Positions 1 to 7,761 of a stretch of DNA of 8,422 nt are shown here, piece after piece. Origin of the DNA: CBDCFL01 sp965216135. GTDB taxonomy: Bacteria; Pseudomonadota; Alphaproteobacteria; Rhodobacterales; Rhodobacteraceae. The stretch spans positions 1-8,422 of the forward strand of contig CBDCFL010000004.1 in NCBI GenBank assembly GCA_965216135.1, read 5' to 3'. Position 1 is the first letter of the stretch. Every line of letters begins with the position of its first letter. A model generated the notes under the pieces. The model worked only from the letters and a program-made list of their open reading frames with translations. It had not been told where the DNA came from and did no database searches. Both the position numbers and the translations under genes were made by a program.

Positions 1-10
1 TTTTCTTCGG

Positions 11-2347
11 GTGAGGGACCCAACCGACAAAATCATCATCCCGCCGGTCTTCGCGCATTCACTTGTTTGCGAAGCTGAGGAGAAATGGGAGCCTCTTGCT
101 GATCATCTGGCGTTAGTCGGAGAAAAGGCGGCGCGATTTGCCGGTCGCTTCGGGGCGGATATCTTGGGCGATGTGGCAGGGCGGATGCATGACATCGGCA
201 AAATGTCTGCTGCGTTTCAGGCCTATATCAAGGACAACGGGGCGGCCAAAGGGCCGGATCATGCGACAGCGGGGGCGAAGGAGGCGGGCCGGCTTTATGG
301 CGAGAAATGGGGCCGCATCCTCGCCTATTGCATTGCGGGGCACCATGCCGGGCTGGCCGATGGCGGCAGCGAGCATGTGCCGGGCACACTTTCGCACCGG
401 GTGGAGACAAAGCAAATTGAACCCTATGTTGGGTGGGAGGCCCATGCCGGGTCGCTTCCTAAAAAATCCTCGATTGGGATGCCAGCACCGCTGAAGGCGA
501 GGAGCCAGCATCCCGGCTTTGAACGCGCCTTCTTCATCCGGATGCTGTTTTCCGCGCTGGTCGATGCGGATTTTCTGGCGACCGAGCATTTCTATGCCAA
601 GGCTAAGCCCGACGGCGCAGAGGTCAAGCGTGGTTTAGTCAACAGTCTGGAAACCTTGCGGGATCGGCTGAATGTAAAGCTCATCGCCATGGCCAGCACC
701 ACCACCGCAGTAAACCGCCTGCGCGGTGATATCCTTGCCCATGTCACCGCGCAGGCCAGCAAAGCCCCCGGCCTTTTCTCGCTCACCGTGCCGACGGGCG
801 GGGGCAAGACGCTGAACAGCCTGGCCTTCGCGCTCGATCACGCGATTGCCCACGGGCTTGACCGGATCGTCTATGTCATCCCCTATACCTCGATCATTGA
901 GCAGACGGCGCAGGTGTTCCGCGATGCGGTGGGCGAAGACGGCGATGTGCTAGAACATCACAGTGCCGTCGAATGGGATCCCAAGGGCGACGAACAGGAT
1001 GATGACGAAGGGCGCGAAGGCCTGAAGAAACTGCGCCGGGATGCTGAAAACTGGGATGTTCGGATCATCGTCACAACATCGGTGCAATTTTTTGAAAGCC
1101 TGTTCGCCGCGCGCACGTCGGCCTGTCGGAAGCTGCATAATCTGGCGAAGAGCGTCATCATTCTGGATGAGGCGCAAACCCTGCCGCTGTCGCTGCTGCG
1201 CCCCTGCATGGTTGCGATTGAGACACTGGCGACGGGTTATGGAGCCAGTGTGGTGCTCTGCACCGCGACCCAGCCCGCGCTGAGCAAGCAGGATGGGTTT
1301 GAGGATGGGCTGGAGAATGTTCGCGAACTCGCACCCAATCCGAAGCATCTACATATGCAGCTGAAGCGGGTCAGGTTGGATATCGCGCCAAACCCGGTGA
1401 GCGATGATGCGCTTGCCGCAGAGTTGCGGGCGCAGGATCAGGTGTTGTGCATCGTCAACAGCCGCGCCCATGCCCGCGACCTGTTTGGCCAGATCAAGGA
1501 TGCGCCCGGTGCGCGGCATTTGACGACCCTGATGTGCCCGCTGCATCGCCGTGCGACGCTGGCGGAAATCAGGCAGGATTTGAAGGGCAGGAAACCCGTC
1601 CGCCTGATCGCGACGTCGTTGATCGAGGCCGGAGTGGACGTTGATTTCCCCACTATCTGGCGCGCGATGACCGGGCTGGACAGCATTGCGCAGGCCGCGG
1701 GGCGGTGCAATCGGGAAGGGTTGCGGGCTGAGGGTATCGTCCATGTTTTCCGCCCTGATGAAGTGGATGGACGCAAAGCACCGCCCGTAATGCAGCAATT
1801 TGCGGCGGCAACGCGTGAAGTGCTGCGGGTGCATGGCGACGACCCGCTCGGGCTGGAGGCAATCAAAGCCTATTTCTCCCGCGTTTATTGGTCAAAGGGG
1901 CCGGATCAACTCGATGCGGCAATGCTGGGCGCCACGCCCAACCAGACGCGGGGCATATTGAACGCCATCGAAGACACCGCGCGTGCGCTCAATTTTCCGT
2001 TCGCGCAAATCGCCCGCGCTTTCCGGTTTATCGAAGATACAATGCATCCGGTTATCATACCATATCATGCGGAAGGTGAGCAAGAATCGGCCGGCGATCT
2101 GGTGGGCAAGCTGCGCTTTGTGGATCGGCCGGGTGCCATTGCGCGGAAGCTGGCGCTATACTCGGTTCCAGTACCACGCAATAAATGCGCTGATCTTATT
2201 GCATCCGGTGCCGCACGTTGCGTGGAGCCCGAAAAATTTGCGGATCAATTTGTGATCCTTGAGAATGCCGAATTATATTCCAGTCAAAGTGGATTGAATT
2301 GGCAAGACTCAACTTTCAGATCGAGTGAAAGCAACATAATATGTTAG
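11..2347 (+). CDS. cas3: Cas3, type I-C HD nuclease-helicase
   Basis: This is the effector nuclease of type I CRISPR interference. It is recruited to Cascade-bound DNA, nicks the displaced strand, then unwinds and degrades it using ATP. The N-terminal HD nuclease domain (about residues 15-200) shows H32, the H60-D61 pair in GRMHDIGK, H111-H112 in IAGHHAG and D185/D187. The SF2 helicase follows, with Walker A PTGGGKT (261-267), Walker B DEAQ (386-389), motif III TAT (418-420), motif V around SLIEAGVDVDFP (536-547) and motif VI QAAGRCNR (561-568). The C-terminal domain ends with a typical GLNW segment, so the 3' end looks complete. The 778 residues fit the family. The start taken is GTG at 11. 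The frame stays open to the left edge, only 10 bases remain upstream, and no ribosome site is visible, so a start just outside the window is possible. The FAHS segment at 14-17, usually close to the N-terminus of I-C Cas3, argues that little is missing. It is the first visible gene of the operon, 19 bp before cas5c. Confidence 0.97.
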   Translation: MRDPTDKIIIPPVFAHSLVCEAEEKWEPLADHLALVGEKAARFAGRFGADILGDVAGRMHDIGKMSAAFQAYIKDNGAAKGPDHATAGAKEAGRLYGEKWGRILAYCIAGHHAGLADGGSEHVPGTLSHRVETKQIEPYVGWEAHAGSLPKKSSIGMPAPLKARSQHPGFERAFFIRMLFSALVDADFLATEHFYAKAKPDGAEVKRGLVNSLETLRDRLNVKLIAMASTTTAVNRLRGDILAHVTAQASKAPGLFSLTVPTGGGKTLNSLAFALDHAIAHGLDRIVYVIPYTSIIEQTAQVFRDAVGEDGDVLEHHSAVEWDPKGDEQDDDEGREGLKKLRRDAENWDVRIIVTTSVQFFESLFAARTSACRKLHNLAKSVIILDEAQTLPLSLLRPCMVAIETLATGYGASVVLCTATQPALSKQDGFEDGLENVRELAPNPKHLHMQLKRVRLDIAPNPVSDDALAAELRAQDQVLCIVNSRAHARDLFGQIKDAPGARHLTTLMCPLHRRATLAEIRQDLKGRKPVRLIATSLIEAGVDVDFPTIWRAMTGLDSIAQAAGRCNREGLRAEGIVHVFRPDEVDGRKAPPVMQQFAAATREVLRVHGDDPLGLEAIKAYFSRVYWSKGPDQLDAAMLGATPNQTRGILNAIEDTARALNFPFAQIARAFRFIEDTMHPVIIPYHAEGEQESAGDLVGKLRFVDRPGAIARKLALYSVPVPRNKCADLIASGAARCVEPEKFADQFVILENAELYSSQSGLNWQDSTFRSSESNIIC

Positions 2348-2353
2348 CCGAAC

Positions 2354-2359
2354 AAGGAG
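2354..2359 (+). promoter_or_regulatory. Ribosome binding site of cas5c
   Basis: AAGGAG lies 7 nt before the ATG at 2367 and decides between two close ATGs. The one at 2363 is in another frame and too near the site. The 19-bp cas3-cas5c gap is the only junction among the Cascade genes with its own clear Shine-Dalgarno. The following two junctions rely on ATGA overlaps. Confidence 0.75.
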
Positions 2360-2366
2360 CCAATGC

Positions 2367-3038
2367 ATGTCATTTGGCGTAAAACTTCATATCTGGGGAG
2401 ATCACGCCTGCTTCACCCGGTCGGAGATGAAGGTAGAGCGGGTTTCCTATGATGTTATGACGCCTTCTGCCGCGCGGGGTGTGCTGGAGGCAATTCACTG
2501 GAAGCCGGCTATCCGGTGGGTGGTCGATGCCATCCACGTATTGAACCCGATCCGCTTCACATCCATCCGCCGCAATGAAGTGGGCGCCAAAATCCCGGCG
2601 GGATTGGTCAAATCGGCGATGAACCGGGGGGATACCAACGGCCTGGGGCTGGCGGTTGAAGACAATCGCCAGCAGCGCGCCTCCACAGTGCTGGTCAATC
2701 CCGCATATGTGATCGAGGCGCATTTCGAATTGACGGACAAGGCCGGTGAAGATGACACGGACGCCAAGCATATCGCCATGTTCAATCGGCGAGCGGCAGC
2801 CGGACAATGCTTCCACCGGCCCTATCTTGGTACGCGTGAATTTGCCGCACATTTTGAACTGCTGGAGGAGGTTTTGCCCACGAGCAATCTGCCAGAAGGT
2901 CAGCGCAACCACGATCTTGGCTGGATGCTGCATGACATTGACCATGCGAACGATCACACGCCGTATTTCTTCCGCGCGACGCTGGTTGACGGGGTGATGG
3001 CCGTGCCATCAATGGACAGCGCGGATGTGGTCGCATGA
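2367..3038 (+). CDS. cas5c: Cas5c (Cas5d/Csd5), crRNA-processing Cascade subunit
   Basis: In type I-C there is no Cas6. Cas5c itself cuts the pre-crRNA at the base of the repeat hairpin and stays bound to the 5' handle as a Cascade subunit. The N-terminus carries the family signature: FTRSEMKVERVSY (16-28), then TPSAARGVLEAIHWKP (32-47), then PIRFTSIRRNE (61-71). A Lys-His pair at K134-H135 (TDAKHIAMF) matches in position the catalytic K116-H117 of Bacillus halodurans Cas5d. The Tyr of that triad (Y46, in IYWKP) corresponds here to H44 in AIHWKP. The YLGTREF segment (153-159) is also typical. The 223 residues are normal. The gene sits between cas3 and cas8c, and its stop overlaps the cas8c start in an ATGA, suggesting coupled translation. 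The identity is certain. The exact catalytic residues are inferred from alignment by eye and memory of the Bacillus protein. Confidence 0.96.
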   Translation: MSFGVKLHIWGDHACFTRSEMKVERVSYDVMTPSAARGVLEAIHWKPAIRWVVDAIHVLNPIRFTSIRRNEVGAKIPAGLVKSAMNRGDTNGLGLAVEDNRQQRASTVLVNPAYVIEAHFELTDKAGEDDTDAKHIAMFNRRAAAGQCFHRPYLGTREFAAHFELLEEVLPTSNLPEGQRNHDLGWMLHDIDHANDHTPYFFRATLVDGVMAVPSMDSADVVA

Positions 3039-4807
3039 CGATCCTTCAGGCGTTGAACAGCTATTATGCCCGCATGGCTGCGCGAGGGGAAGCAGAGCCC
3101 CCCGGCTATTCGCGCGAGAAGGTCAGCTATGCCATCTTGCTGACACCTGATGGCGAGGTCGCCGATGTGCAGGATATCCGGGACACGACAGGAAAGAAGC
3201 CTGCACCCAAGATGATGAACGTGCCTGCCGCTAAGAAGCGCGCCAGCGGCATTGCCCCAAACAAATTGTGGGACAAGACTGCCTATGTGCTGGGCGTAAC
3301 AGCAGGCCAAGGTGGACGAACCGCGCAGGAGCATGACGCCTTCAAGGCCGCCCATGCTGCGCTGCTTGCCGATACGGAGGATGCCGGCCTAGTCGCATTG
3401 CGTTGCTTTCTGGAAAGCTGGACACCTGCACAATTTGCGGAAGATCAGCAATTCAAGGAGGACATGAAGGACACCAACATCGTCTTCCGCATGGATGGTG
3501 CGCAGGAATATATCCATGATCGCTCTGCCGCCCATGCGCTGGTGACGGCGAACACGGATGGCGAAGGCGATGATTTGTGCCTTGTCACCGGAGAACGCGG
3601 GAAGGTGGCGCGGCTGCATCCTTCGATCAAGGGCGTGTGGGGCGCGCAAAGTGCGGGCGCGAGCCTTGTCTCGTTCAATCTTGATGCGTTTACATCCTAT
3701 GGCAAGAAACAGGGCGCCAATGCCCCGGTATCCGAGGAGGCCACCGCACGTTACGGTGCGGCGCTAAACCGGATGCTGGACAAGGGGAGCCGCAACCGGA
3801 TTCAGATCGGCGATGCTTCTACGGTTTTCTGGGCCGATGCCAGCGGTTCGGGAGGTGAAGCGGCGGCGAGTGCCGCAGACGAATGGGCCGATCGTTTCTT
3901 TGCGCCGCCTACCGACAAGGAAGGGGCGGGCAACCTCAAGGCTCAGCTTGAAGCCGTCGCCCAGGGACGCCCCGCATCCGACCTCAATGCCAGACTCAAA
4001 TCCGGCACCCGCTTCTACATCCTCGGCCTTGCCCCCAACGCGGCCCGCCTCTCCGTTCGGTTCTGGTATGACGGCACCTTCGGCGATCTGGAACAGCGCG
4101 TCCGTGAACATTGGCAGGACATGGCCATCACGCCGCCGCCTAAGCTGTGGCCGCCATCGGCTTGGCACCTGCTGATCGAAACCGCTGCGCAGCACAAAAG
4201 CGAGAATATCCCGCCCCTGCTGGGCGGCGAACTGATGCGCGCGATCCTGAACGGCACCCGCTATCCGCGCAGCCTGATGTCCGCGATCCTGATCCGCATC
4301 CGTGCCGAACAGGGCAAAGTGACCCCCATGCGCGCCGCTATTCTGCGCGGCATTCTTGCCCGCGATTGCAGACTTGGTTTTGAACAGAAGGAGGTGCCCG
4401 TGGCGCTCGATGAAAAGGACACAAGCCCCGCCTATCGGCTGGGCCGTTGGTTTGCTGAACTGGAGGCGATTCAGCAGCACGCCCTACCGGGGCTGAACGC
4501 AACGATCCGGGACCGGTTCTATGGCTCCGCCTCGTCTGCCCCCGCGCGGACCTTCCCGGTGCTGATCCGCAACGCGATGAACCACCTCGCAAGCCTTCGT
4601 AAAGAGGGCAAGGCGGGCGGCCATGAGAAGCGACTGGAGGCGATCATCGGCATGATCGAACCCGGTTTGCCGCGCTCGCTCCGTATCGAGGAACAGGCGC
4701 GTTTTGCCATCGGCTATTATCACCAGCGCGCCGAACGCTTCACCAAACCATCCGCTACCGAAGAGACCTCCACAGGCCCAGAATCTAATGGGGAAATTGC
4801 ATCATGA
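3035..4807 (+). CDS. cas8c: Cas8c (Csd1), large Cascade subunit
   Basis: Cas8c is the type I-C large subunit. It recognises the PAM next to the target, helps open the duplex and provides the surface that recruits Cas3. The N-terminus MTILQALNSYYARMA, the segment KVSYAILLTPDGEV (29-42), the NKLWDKTAYVLGVT stretch near residues 76-89 and the AYRLGRWFAELEAIQ and LNATIRDRFYGSAS segments in the last quarter are characteristic of Csd1 proteins. The 590 residues are a usual length. The start ATG at 3035 overlaps the cas5c stop by 4 nt, and the stop overlaps the cas7c start by 4 nt, so the three genes are probably translationally coupled. The C-terminal 135 residues (from residue 456) form the helical small-subunit domain, which appears to be expressed a second time from an internal start (see the Cas11c entry). 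I see no frameshift or internal stop. Confidence 0.96.
   Translation: MTILQALNSYYARMAARGEAEPPGYSREKVSYAILLTPDGEVADVQDIRDTTGKKPAPKMMNVPAAKKRASGIAPNKLWDKTAYVLGVTAGQGGRTAQEHDAFKAAHAALLADTEDAGLVALRCFLESWTPAQFAEDQQFKEDMKDTNIVFRMDGAQEYIHDRSAAHALVTANTDGEGDDLCLVTGERGKVARLHPSIKGVWGAQSAGASLVSFNLDAFTSYGKKQGANAPVSEEATARYGAALNRMLDKGSRNRIQIGDASTVFWADASGSGGEAAASAADEWADRFFAPPTDKEGAGNLKAQLEAVAQGRPASDLNARLKSGTRFYILGLAPNAARLSVRFWYDGTFGDLEQRVREHWQDMAITPPPKLWPPSAWHLLIETAAQHKSENIPPLLGGELMRAILNGTRYPRSLMSAILIRIRAEQGKVTPMRAAILRGILARDCRLGFEQKEVPVALDEKDTSPAYRLGRWFAELEAIQQHALPGLNATIRDRFYGSASSAPARTFPVLIRNAMNHLASLRKEGKAGGHEKRLEAIIGMIEPGLPRSLRIEEQARFAIGYYHQRAERFTKPSATEETSTGPESNGEIAS
4388..4394 (+). promoter_or_regulatory. 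Internal Shine-Dalgarno for Cas11c within cas8c
   Basis: AAGGAGG, continuing to AAGGAGGTG at 4388-4396, is a near-perfect complement of the 16S rRNA 3' end. It lies 5 nt before an in-frame GTG at 4400. The annotated starts of cas8c, cas7c, cas4, cas1 and cas2 in this operon have much weaker sites, so this strength inside a coding region is unlikely to be incidental. Confidence 0.75.
4400..4807 (+). CDS. cas11c: Cas11c small subunit, internal start within cas8c
   Basis: In studied type I-C systems the Cascade small subunit Cas11c is made from an internal start near the 3' end of cas8c. It lines the belly of the complex and stabilises the R-loop. Here an in-frame GTG at 4400 (Cas8c residue 456) follows AAGGAGG with 5-nt spacing. 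The product would be 135 residues, beginning at VALDEKDTSPAYRLGRW (GTG read as Met) and ending at the cas8c stop. That falls in the size range expected of a Cas11 protein. The sequence is helix-rich, basic in the middle (RKEGKAGGHEKR) and has a low-complexity polar tail (KPSATEETSTGPESNGEIAS), matching a small helical subunit. No in-frame ATG lies close by; the ATG at 4410 is out of frame. Seen: the ribosome site, start and frame. Inferred: that it is translated. Confidence 0.78.
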   Translation: MALDEKDTSPAYRLGRWFAELEAIQQHALPGLNATIRDRFYGSASSAPARTFPVLIRNAMNHLASLRKEGKAGGHEKRLEAIIGMIEPGLPRSLRIEEQARFAIGYYHQRAERFTKPSATEETSTGPESNGEIAS

Positions 4808-5775
4808 CCACCGCCGAAAGCCCACCGATCTCCAACCGTTATGACTTCGTCTTCCTCTTCGATGTAACCAACGGCAACCCTAATGGCGATCCCGATGCCG
4901 GAAACCTGCCGCGCGTTGATCCAGAAACCAATCAAGGGTTGGTGACGGATGTTTGCCTGAAGCGCAAGGTCCGCAATTATGTGGAACTCGCTAAAGACAA
5001 CGAAAAACACTATCGGATTTATGTAACCGAAGGTGCTATTCTCAACGAAAAGCATCGGGAAGCCTATTTGCGCGAACGCCCTGATGACAAGAATGCGAAA
5101 ACCGCCAAAAAGCTCTCACCCAAAAACGATGAAGAGGCGCTCTGCTTGCGTCAGTTCATGTGCGATAATTTCTTCGATATCCGCACCTTTGGAGGCGTCC
5201 TTTCAACCGGTATCAATTGCGGGCAAGTGAGGGGGCCCGTGCAGTTTACATTCGCTCGCTCCGTTGAAGCCATTATGCCGCTGGAAATCTCAATCACGCG
5301 AATGGCTGCAACCAACGAAGCCGAAAAGAAGAAAAGTGAAAACACCGGTGACGATGAGCGGACGGATAATCGGACCATGGGGCGCAAGCATATCGTCCCC
5401 TATGGCCTCTACCGCGCTCATGGCTTCATCTCCGCCCCGCTCGCCCAAGGGACGAAGGGTACGGGTTTTTCGGAAGATGATCTCGATCTTTTGTGGAAGG
5501 CGCTCGACGAAATGTTCGATCACGATCGTTCCGCGGCGCGCGGTGAAATGTCCAAGCGCCGCCTGATCGTGTTCAAGCATGAAAACCGCATGGGCAACAC
5601 CCCCGCACACGAACTGTTCGATCGGGTGACGGCACACCGAGTGTACGGCGGGGAAACATTGCCTGTTGGCGATCAGCGGACGCATAACTATCCCCCCGCC
5701 CGTGCATTCAGCGATTATGCGGTCGAGGTGGATCAGGCGAACCTGCCGCCCGGGGTGGAAATACTCGACCGGTAA
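4804..5775 (+). CDS. cas7c: Cas7c (Csd2), Cascade backbone subunit
   Basis: Cas7c polymerises along the crRNA spacer to form the Cascade backbone. The Csd2 signature is clear: FLFDVTNGNPNGDPDAGNLPR (17-37), GLVTDVCLKRKVRNYV (45-60), DIRTFGGVLSTGINCGQVRGP (125-145), SITRMA (163-168), TMGRKHIVPYGLYRAHGFISA (191-211), then DRSAARGEMS and LIVFKHENRMGN. The start ATG overlaps the cas8c stop in an ATGA. At 323 residues it is somewhat longer than many I-C Cas7 proteins, which I recall as about 280-300. The extra length appears as a charged, probably disordered segment at about 171-190 (KKKSENTGDDERTDNR) and a loop at about 279-297. Both avoid the conserved blocks, so function is probably unaffected. 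cas4 begins 11 nt after the stop, marking the switch from interference to adaptation genes. Confidence 0.96.
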   Translation: MTTAESPPISNRYDFVFLFDVTNGNPNGDPDAGNLPRVDPETNQGLVTDVCLKRKVRNYVELAKDNEKHYRIYVTEGAILNEKHREAYLRERPDDKNAKTAKKLSPKNDEEALCLRQFMCDNFFDIRTFGGVLSTGINCGQVRGPVQFTFARSVEAIMPLEISITRMAATNEAEKKKSENTGDDERTDNRTMGRKHIVPYGLYRAHGFISAPLAQGTKGTGFSEDDLDLLWKALDEMFDHDRSAARGEMSKRRLIVFKHENRMGNTPAHELFDRVTAHRVYGGETLPVGDQRTHNYPPARAFSDYAVEVDQANLPPGVEILDR

Positions 5776-5786
5776 GACGCCCCGCC

Positions 5787-6428
5787 ATGCACGCGATAGT
5801 CCCACCCGACGCCAACGCCGAAGACATGCTGCTGCCGATCTCCGCCCTTCAGCATTATCTCTTCTGCCAACGCCAATGCGCGCTGATCCATATCGAGCGA
5901 TTGTGGGCGGAAAATGCGGCGACGGCCGAAGGGCGCATCATACATGAAAAGGCGGATAGCGGGCAGGCGGAACGGCGCGGCGGGTTGCAAACGCTGCGGA
6001 GCGTCCAGTTGCGGTCATTCACGCTTGGCATTGCCGGGGTTGCCGATGTTGTTGAGAAACGCGGAGATGTGCTGACCCCGGTGGAATATAAGCGCGGCAG
6101 GCCCAAGGCGCACCGAGCGGATGAGGTGCAGCTATGCGCGCAGGCCCTGTGCCTTGAGGAGATGTTCGGCGTGGCCGTGCCCGAAGGCGTGTTGTTCTAC
6201 GGCGCGGTGCGCCGCCGGCATCCTGTATCGATCGATACGGAACTTCGCGCGCTCACCGTGCAGGTCGCGCAGGATGCCCGCGATATGGTGCGTGCTGCTC
6301 GCACGCCGCCGCCAGTGTGGGCCGCCAAGCTGTGCGGCGCCTGTTCGATGGCAGAGCTGTGTCGCCCTAAGCGCATGATGAACCCGCCCGCCGTGGCGAC
6401 GTGGCTGGCCCGGATGATAGAAAGCTGA
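5787..6428 (+). CDS. cas4: Cas4, RecB-like Fe-S nuclease of adaptation
   Basis: Cas4 works with Cas1-Cas2 to trim prespacers, select those from PAM-flanked sites and set their orientation. RecB-family nuclease motifs are visible: H53 in GRIIHEKA, D87 in AGVADVV, E100 and K102 in PVEYKRG, and Q115 in DEVQLCAQA. An iron-sulfur cluster is implied by C27 (LFCQRQC) and a C-terminal trio C183-x2-C186-x5-C192. All core residues are intact. The start is uncertain: ATG at 5787 gives 213 residues, but ATG at 5826 (residue 14) would begin MLLPISALQHYLFC, which is where many Cas4 proteins begin. Neither has a strong ribosome site. The gene lies 11 nt after cas7c and 7 nt before cas1, as usual for I-C. 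Confidence 0.95.
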   Translation: MHAIVPPDANAEDMLLPISALQHYLFCQRQCALIHIERLWAENAATAEGRIIHEKADSGQAERRGGLQTLRSVQLRSFTLGIAGVADVVEKRGDVLTPVEYKRGRPKAHRADEVQLCAQALCLEEMFGVAVPEGVLFYGAVRRRHPVSIDTELRALTVQVAQDARDMVRAARTPPPVWAAKLCGACSMAELCRPKRMMNPPAVATWLARMIES

Positions 6429-6435
6429 ACCGCCG

Positions 6436-7458
6436 ATGCGCCGCCACCTCAACACGATCTATGTCACATCCGAAGGTGCCTATTGCCGCAAGGATGGTGC
6501 GAACATCGTGGTGGAGGTGGACAAGCAGGAACGGGGCCGTGCACCGATCCACGTTATTGGTGGACTGGTCTGCTTGGAGCGCGCTATGATATCGCCATCA
6601 CTGATGAACGCCTGCACCGAAGCCGGCATCACCATTTCATTCCTCACCGAGCATGGCCGTTTTCTGGCCCGCGTTGAAGGGCCGCGCAGTGGTAATGTTT
6701 TGGTGCGCCGCACGCAGCACCGCACGGCTGATGACCCGACAAGATCGCTTGTCATTGCCAAGGGCATAGTCGCGGCAAAGCTGGCGAATCAGCGAACCGT
6801 CATTCGTCGGGCACGACGCGATTACGGCGATGCAGGTTTGCTTGCCGATGCCGAAATGCGCATGACGCATGTGGCCCGCCGCGCCCTCGTCGCCGCCGAC
6901 ATCGATATTTTGCGGGGGTGTGAGGGAGAAGGCGCTGCGCTCTATTTCGGAGCGTTCGATGCGATGATCCGTCACGATGATCCCAAATTCGCCTTTCAGG
7001 GCCGTTCGCGCCGGCCACCGCTTGACCGCGCCAATGCCCTCCTGTCTTTCCTCTATGCCATCTTGGGTAATGATTGCCGGGGTGCGATTGAGGGCGTGGG
7101 TCTCGATCCGGCGATTGGTTTTCTTCATGCGGATCGTCCGGGCCGGATGAGCCTGGCGCTTGATCTAATGGAGGAGATGCGGCCCGTTCTGGCGGATCGT
7201 CTCGCACTCAGTCTCATCAATCGTCGCCAGTTGGCAGTTTCAGATTTTAAAGAGAGCGAGACTGGTGCGGTTCTGCTCAACGAAGCTGGGCGCAAGACGG
7301 TGCTGACCGCCTTTTCCGAGCGCAAGCGGCAAACGCTGCGCCATCCCTTTCTGGGCGAAAATATGCCACTAGGTCTTGTGGCACATGTGCAGGCGCAGAT
7401 GCTCGCGCGGCACCTGCGGGGGGATATGGATGGCTATCCTGGCTTCATATGGAAATAG
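6436..7458 (+). CDS. cas1: Cas1, CRISPR spacer integrase
   Basis: Cas1 is the metal-dependent integrase that joins new spacers to the leader-side repeat, in a complex of Cas1 dimers bridged by a Cas2 dimer. The N-terminal beta domain begins LNTIYVTSEGAYCRKDG and includes PIHVIGGLVC. The C-terminal helical domain has the conserved active site: E163 in LRGCEGEGAALYF, H231 in GFLHADRPGRMSLALDL, and the D243 and E246-E247 cluster in LALDLMEEMRP. The 340 residues match I-C Cas1. The start ATG at 6436 is 7 nt after the cas4 stop and gives the standard N-terminus. No strong ribosome site is visible, so coupling to cas4 translation is likely. Nothing suggests inactivation. Confidence 0.97.
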   Translation: MRRHLNTIYVTSEGAYCRKDGANIVVEVDKQERGRAPIHVIGGLVCLERAMISPSLMNACTEAGITISFLTEHGRFLARVEGPRSGNVLVRRTQHRTADDPTRSLVIAKGIVAAKLANQRTVIRRARRDYGDAGLLADAEMRMTHVARRALVAADIDILRGCEGEGAALYFGAFDAMIRHDDPKFAFQGRSRRPPLDRANALLSFLYAILGNDCRGAIEGVGLDPAIGFLHADRPGRMSLALDLMEEMRPVLADRLALSLINRRQLAVSDFKESETGAVLLNEAGRKTVLTAFSERKRQTLRHPFLGENMPLGLVAHVQAQMLARHLRGDMDGYPGFIWK

Positions 7459-7470
7459 AGACGTTGCTCG

Positions 7471-7761
7471 ATGCTGGTTCTGATTACCTATGACGTAAAG
7501 ACAGAAGACATTGCCGGGCGAAGGCGGCTGCGCCGTGTCGCGCGGGCTTGCCTCGATTTTGGCCAGCGGGTGCAATATTCAGTGTTTGAATGTGAAGTTG
7601 ACCCCGCCCAATGGACGGCCTTGCGCGCGCGCCTGATTGAGGAAATTGATGCCAGTTGCGATTCTCTGCGTTTTTATCGGCTGGGCGCTGAGGGACGAAA
7701 GAAGATCGAACATGTCGGCGCGAAGGCCAGCCTCGATCTCCAGGGTCCCCTGTTATTTTAG
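7471..7761 (+). CDS. cas2: Cas2, structural partner of Cas1
   Basis: Cas2 is a small ferredoxin-fold protein that dimerises between two Cas1 dimers and sets spacer length. The first strand LVLITYDV carries the conserved Asp (D8). RRRLRRVARACLDFGQRVQYSVFECEVD is the typical helix and second strand. LIEEID and SLRFYRLG complete the fold. The 96 residues are the usual size for I-C. It starts 12 nt after cas1 with only a weak GAGA-like ribosome site, and it is the last gene of the operon, with the leader directly following. Confident identification, with no anomalies seen. Confidence 0.96.
   Translation: MLVLITYDVKTEDIAGRRRLRRVARACLDFGQRVQYSVFECEVDPAQWTALRARLIEEIDASCDSLRFYRLGAEGRKKIEHVGAKASLDLQGPLLF

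Noticed and set aside
2289..2298. GTGGATTGAA, a 10-base match to the repeat tail, near the cas3 3' end; a possible degenerate repeat or crRNA-like guard RNA.
   Set aside because: It encodes the family-typical GLNW segment in the Cas3 C-terminus, no matching hairpin lies upstream, and a 10-base match to some part of the repeat is not rare in 8 kb.
2370..2957. Antisense open frame of 195 codons opposite cas5c, and similar ones opposite cas3 (950-1348, 1349-1834) and cas7c (5290-5805).
   Set aside because: They are shadows of well-identified genes, with no ribosome sites or recognisable domains.
3455..3466. A second in-frame Shine-Dalgarno plus ATG inside cas8c (AAGGAGG then ATG at 3464).
   Set aside because: Only 2 nt separate the motif from the ATG, too short for efficient initiation, and no known protein product begins at this point of Cas8c.
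3764..4480. Long antisense open frame of 238 codons opposite cas8c.
   Set aside because: High-GC codon use in the real gene leaves few stops in the opposite frame. The predicted protein is Arg/Gly-rich with no recognisable family, and the cas8c frame is conserved throughout.
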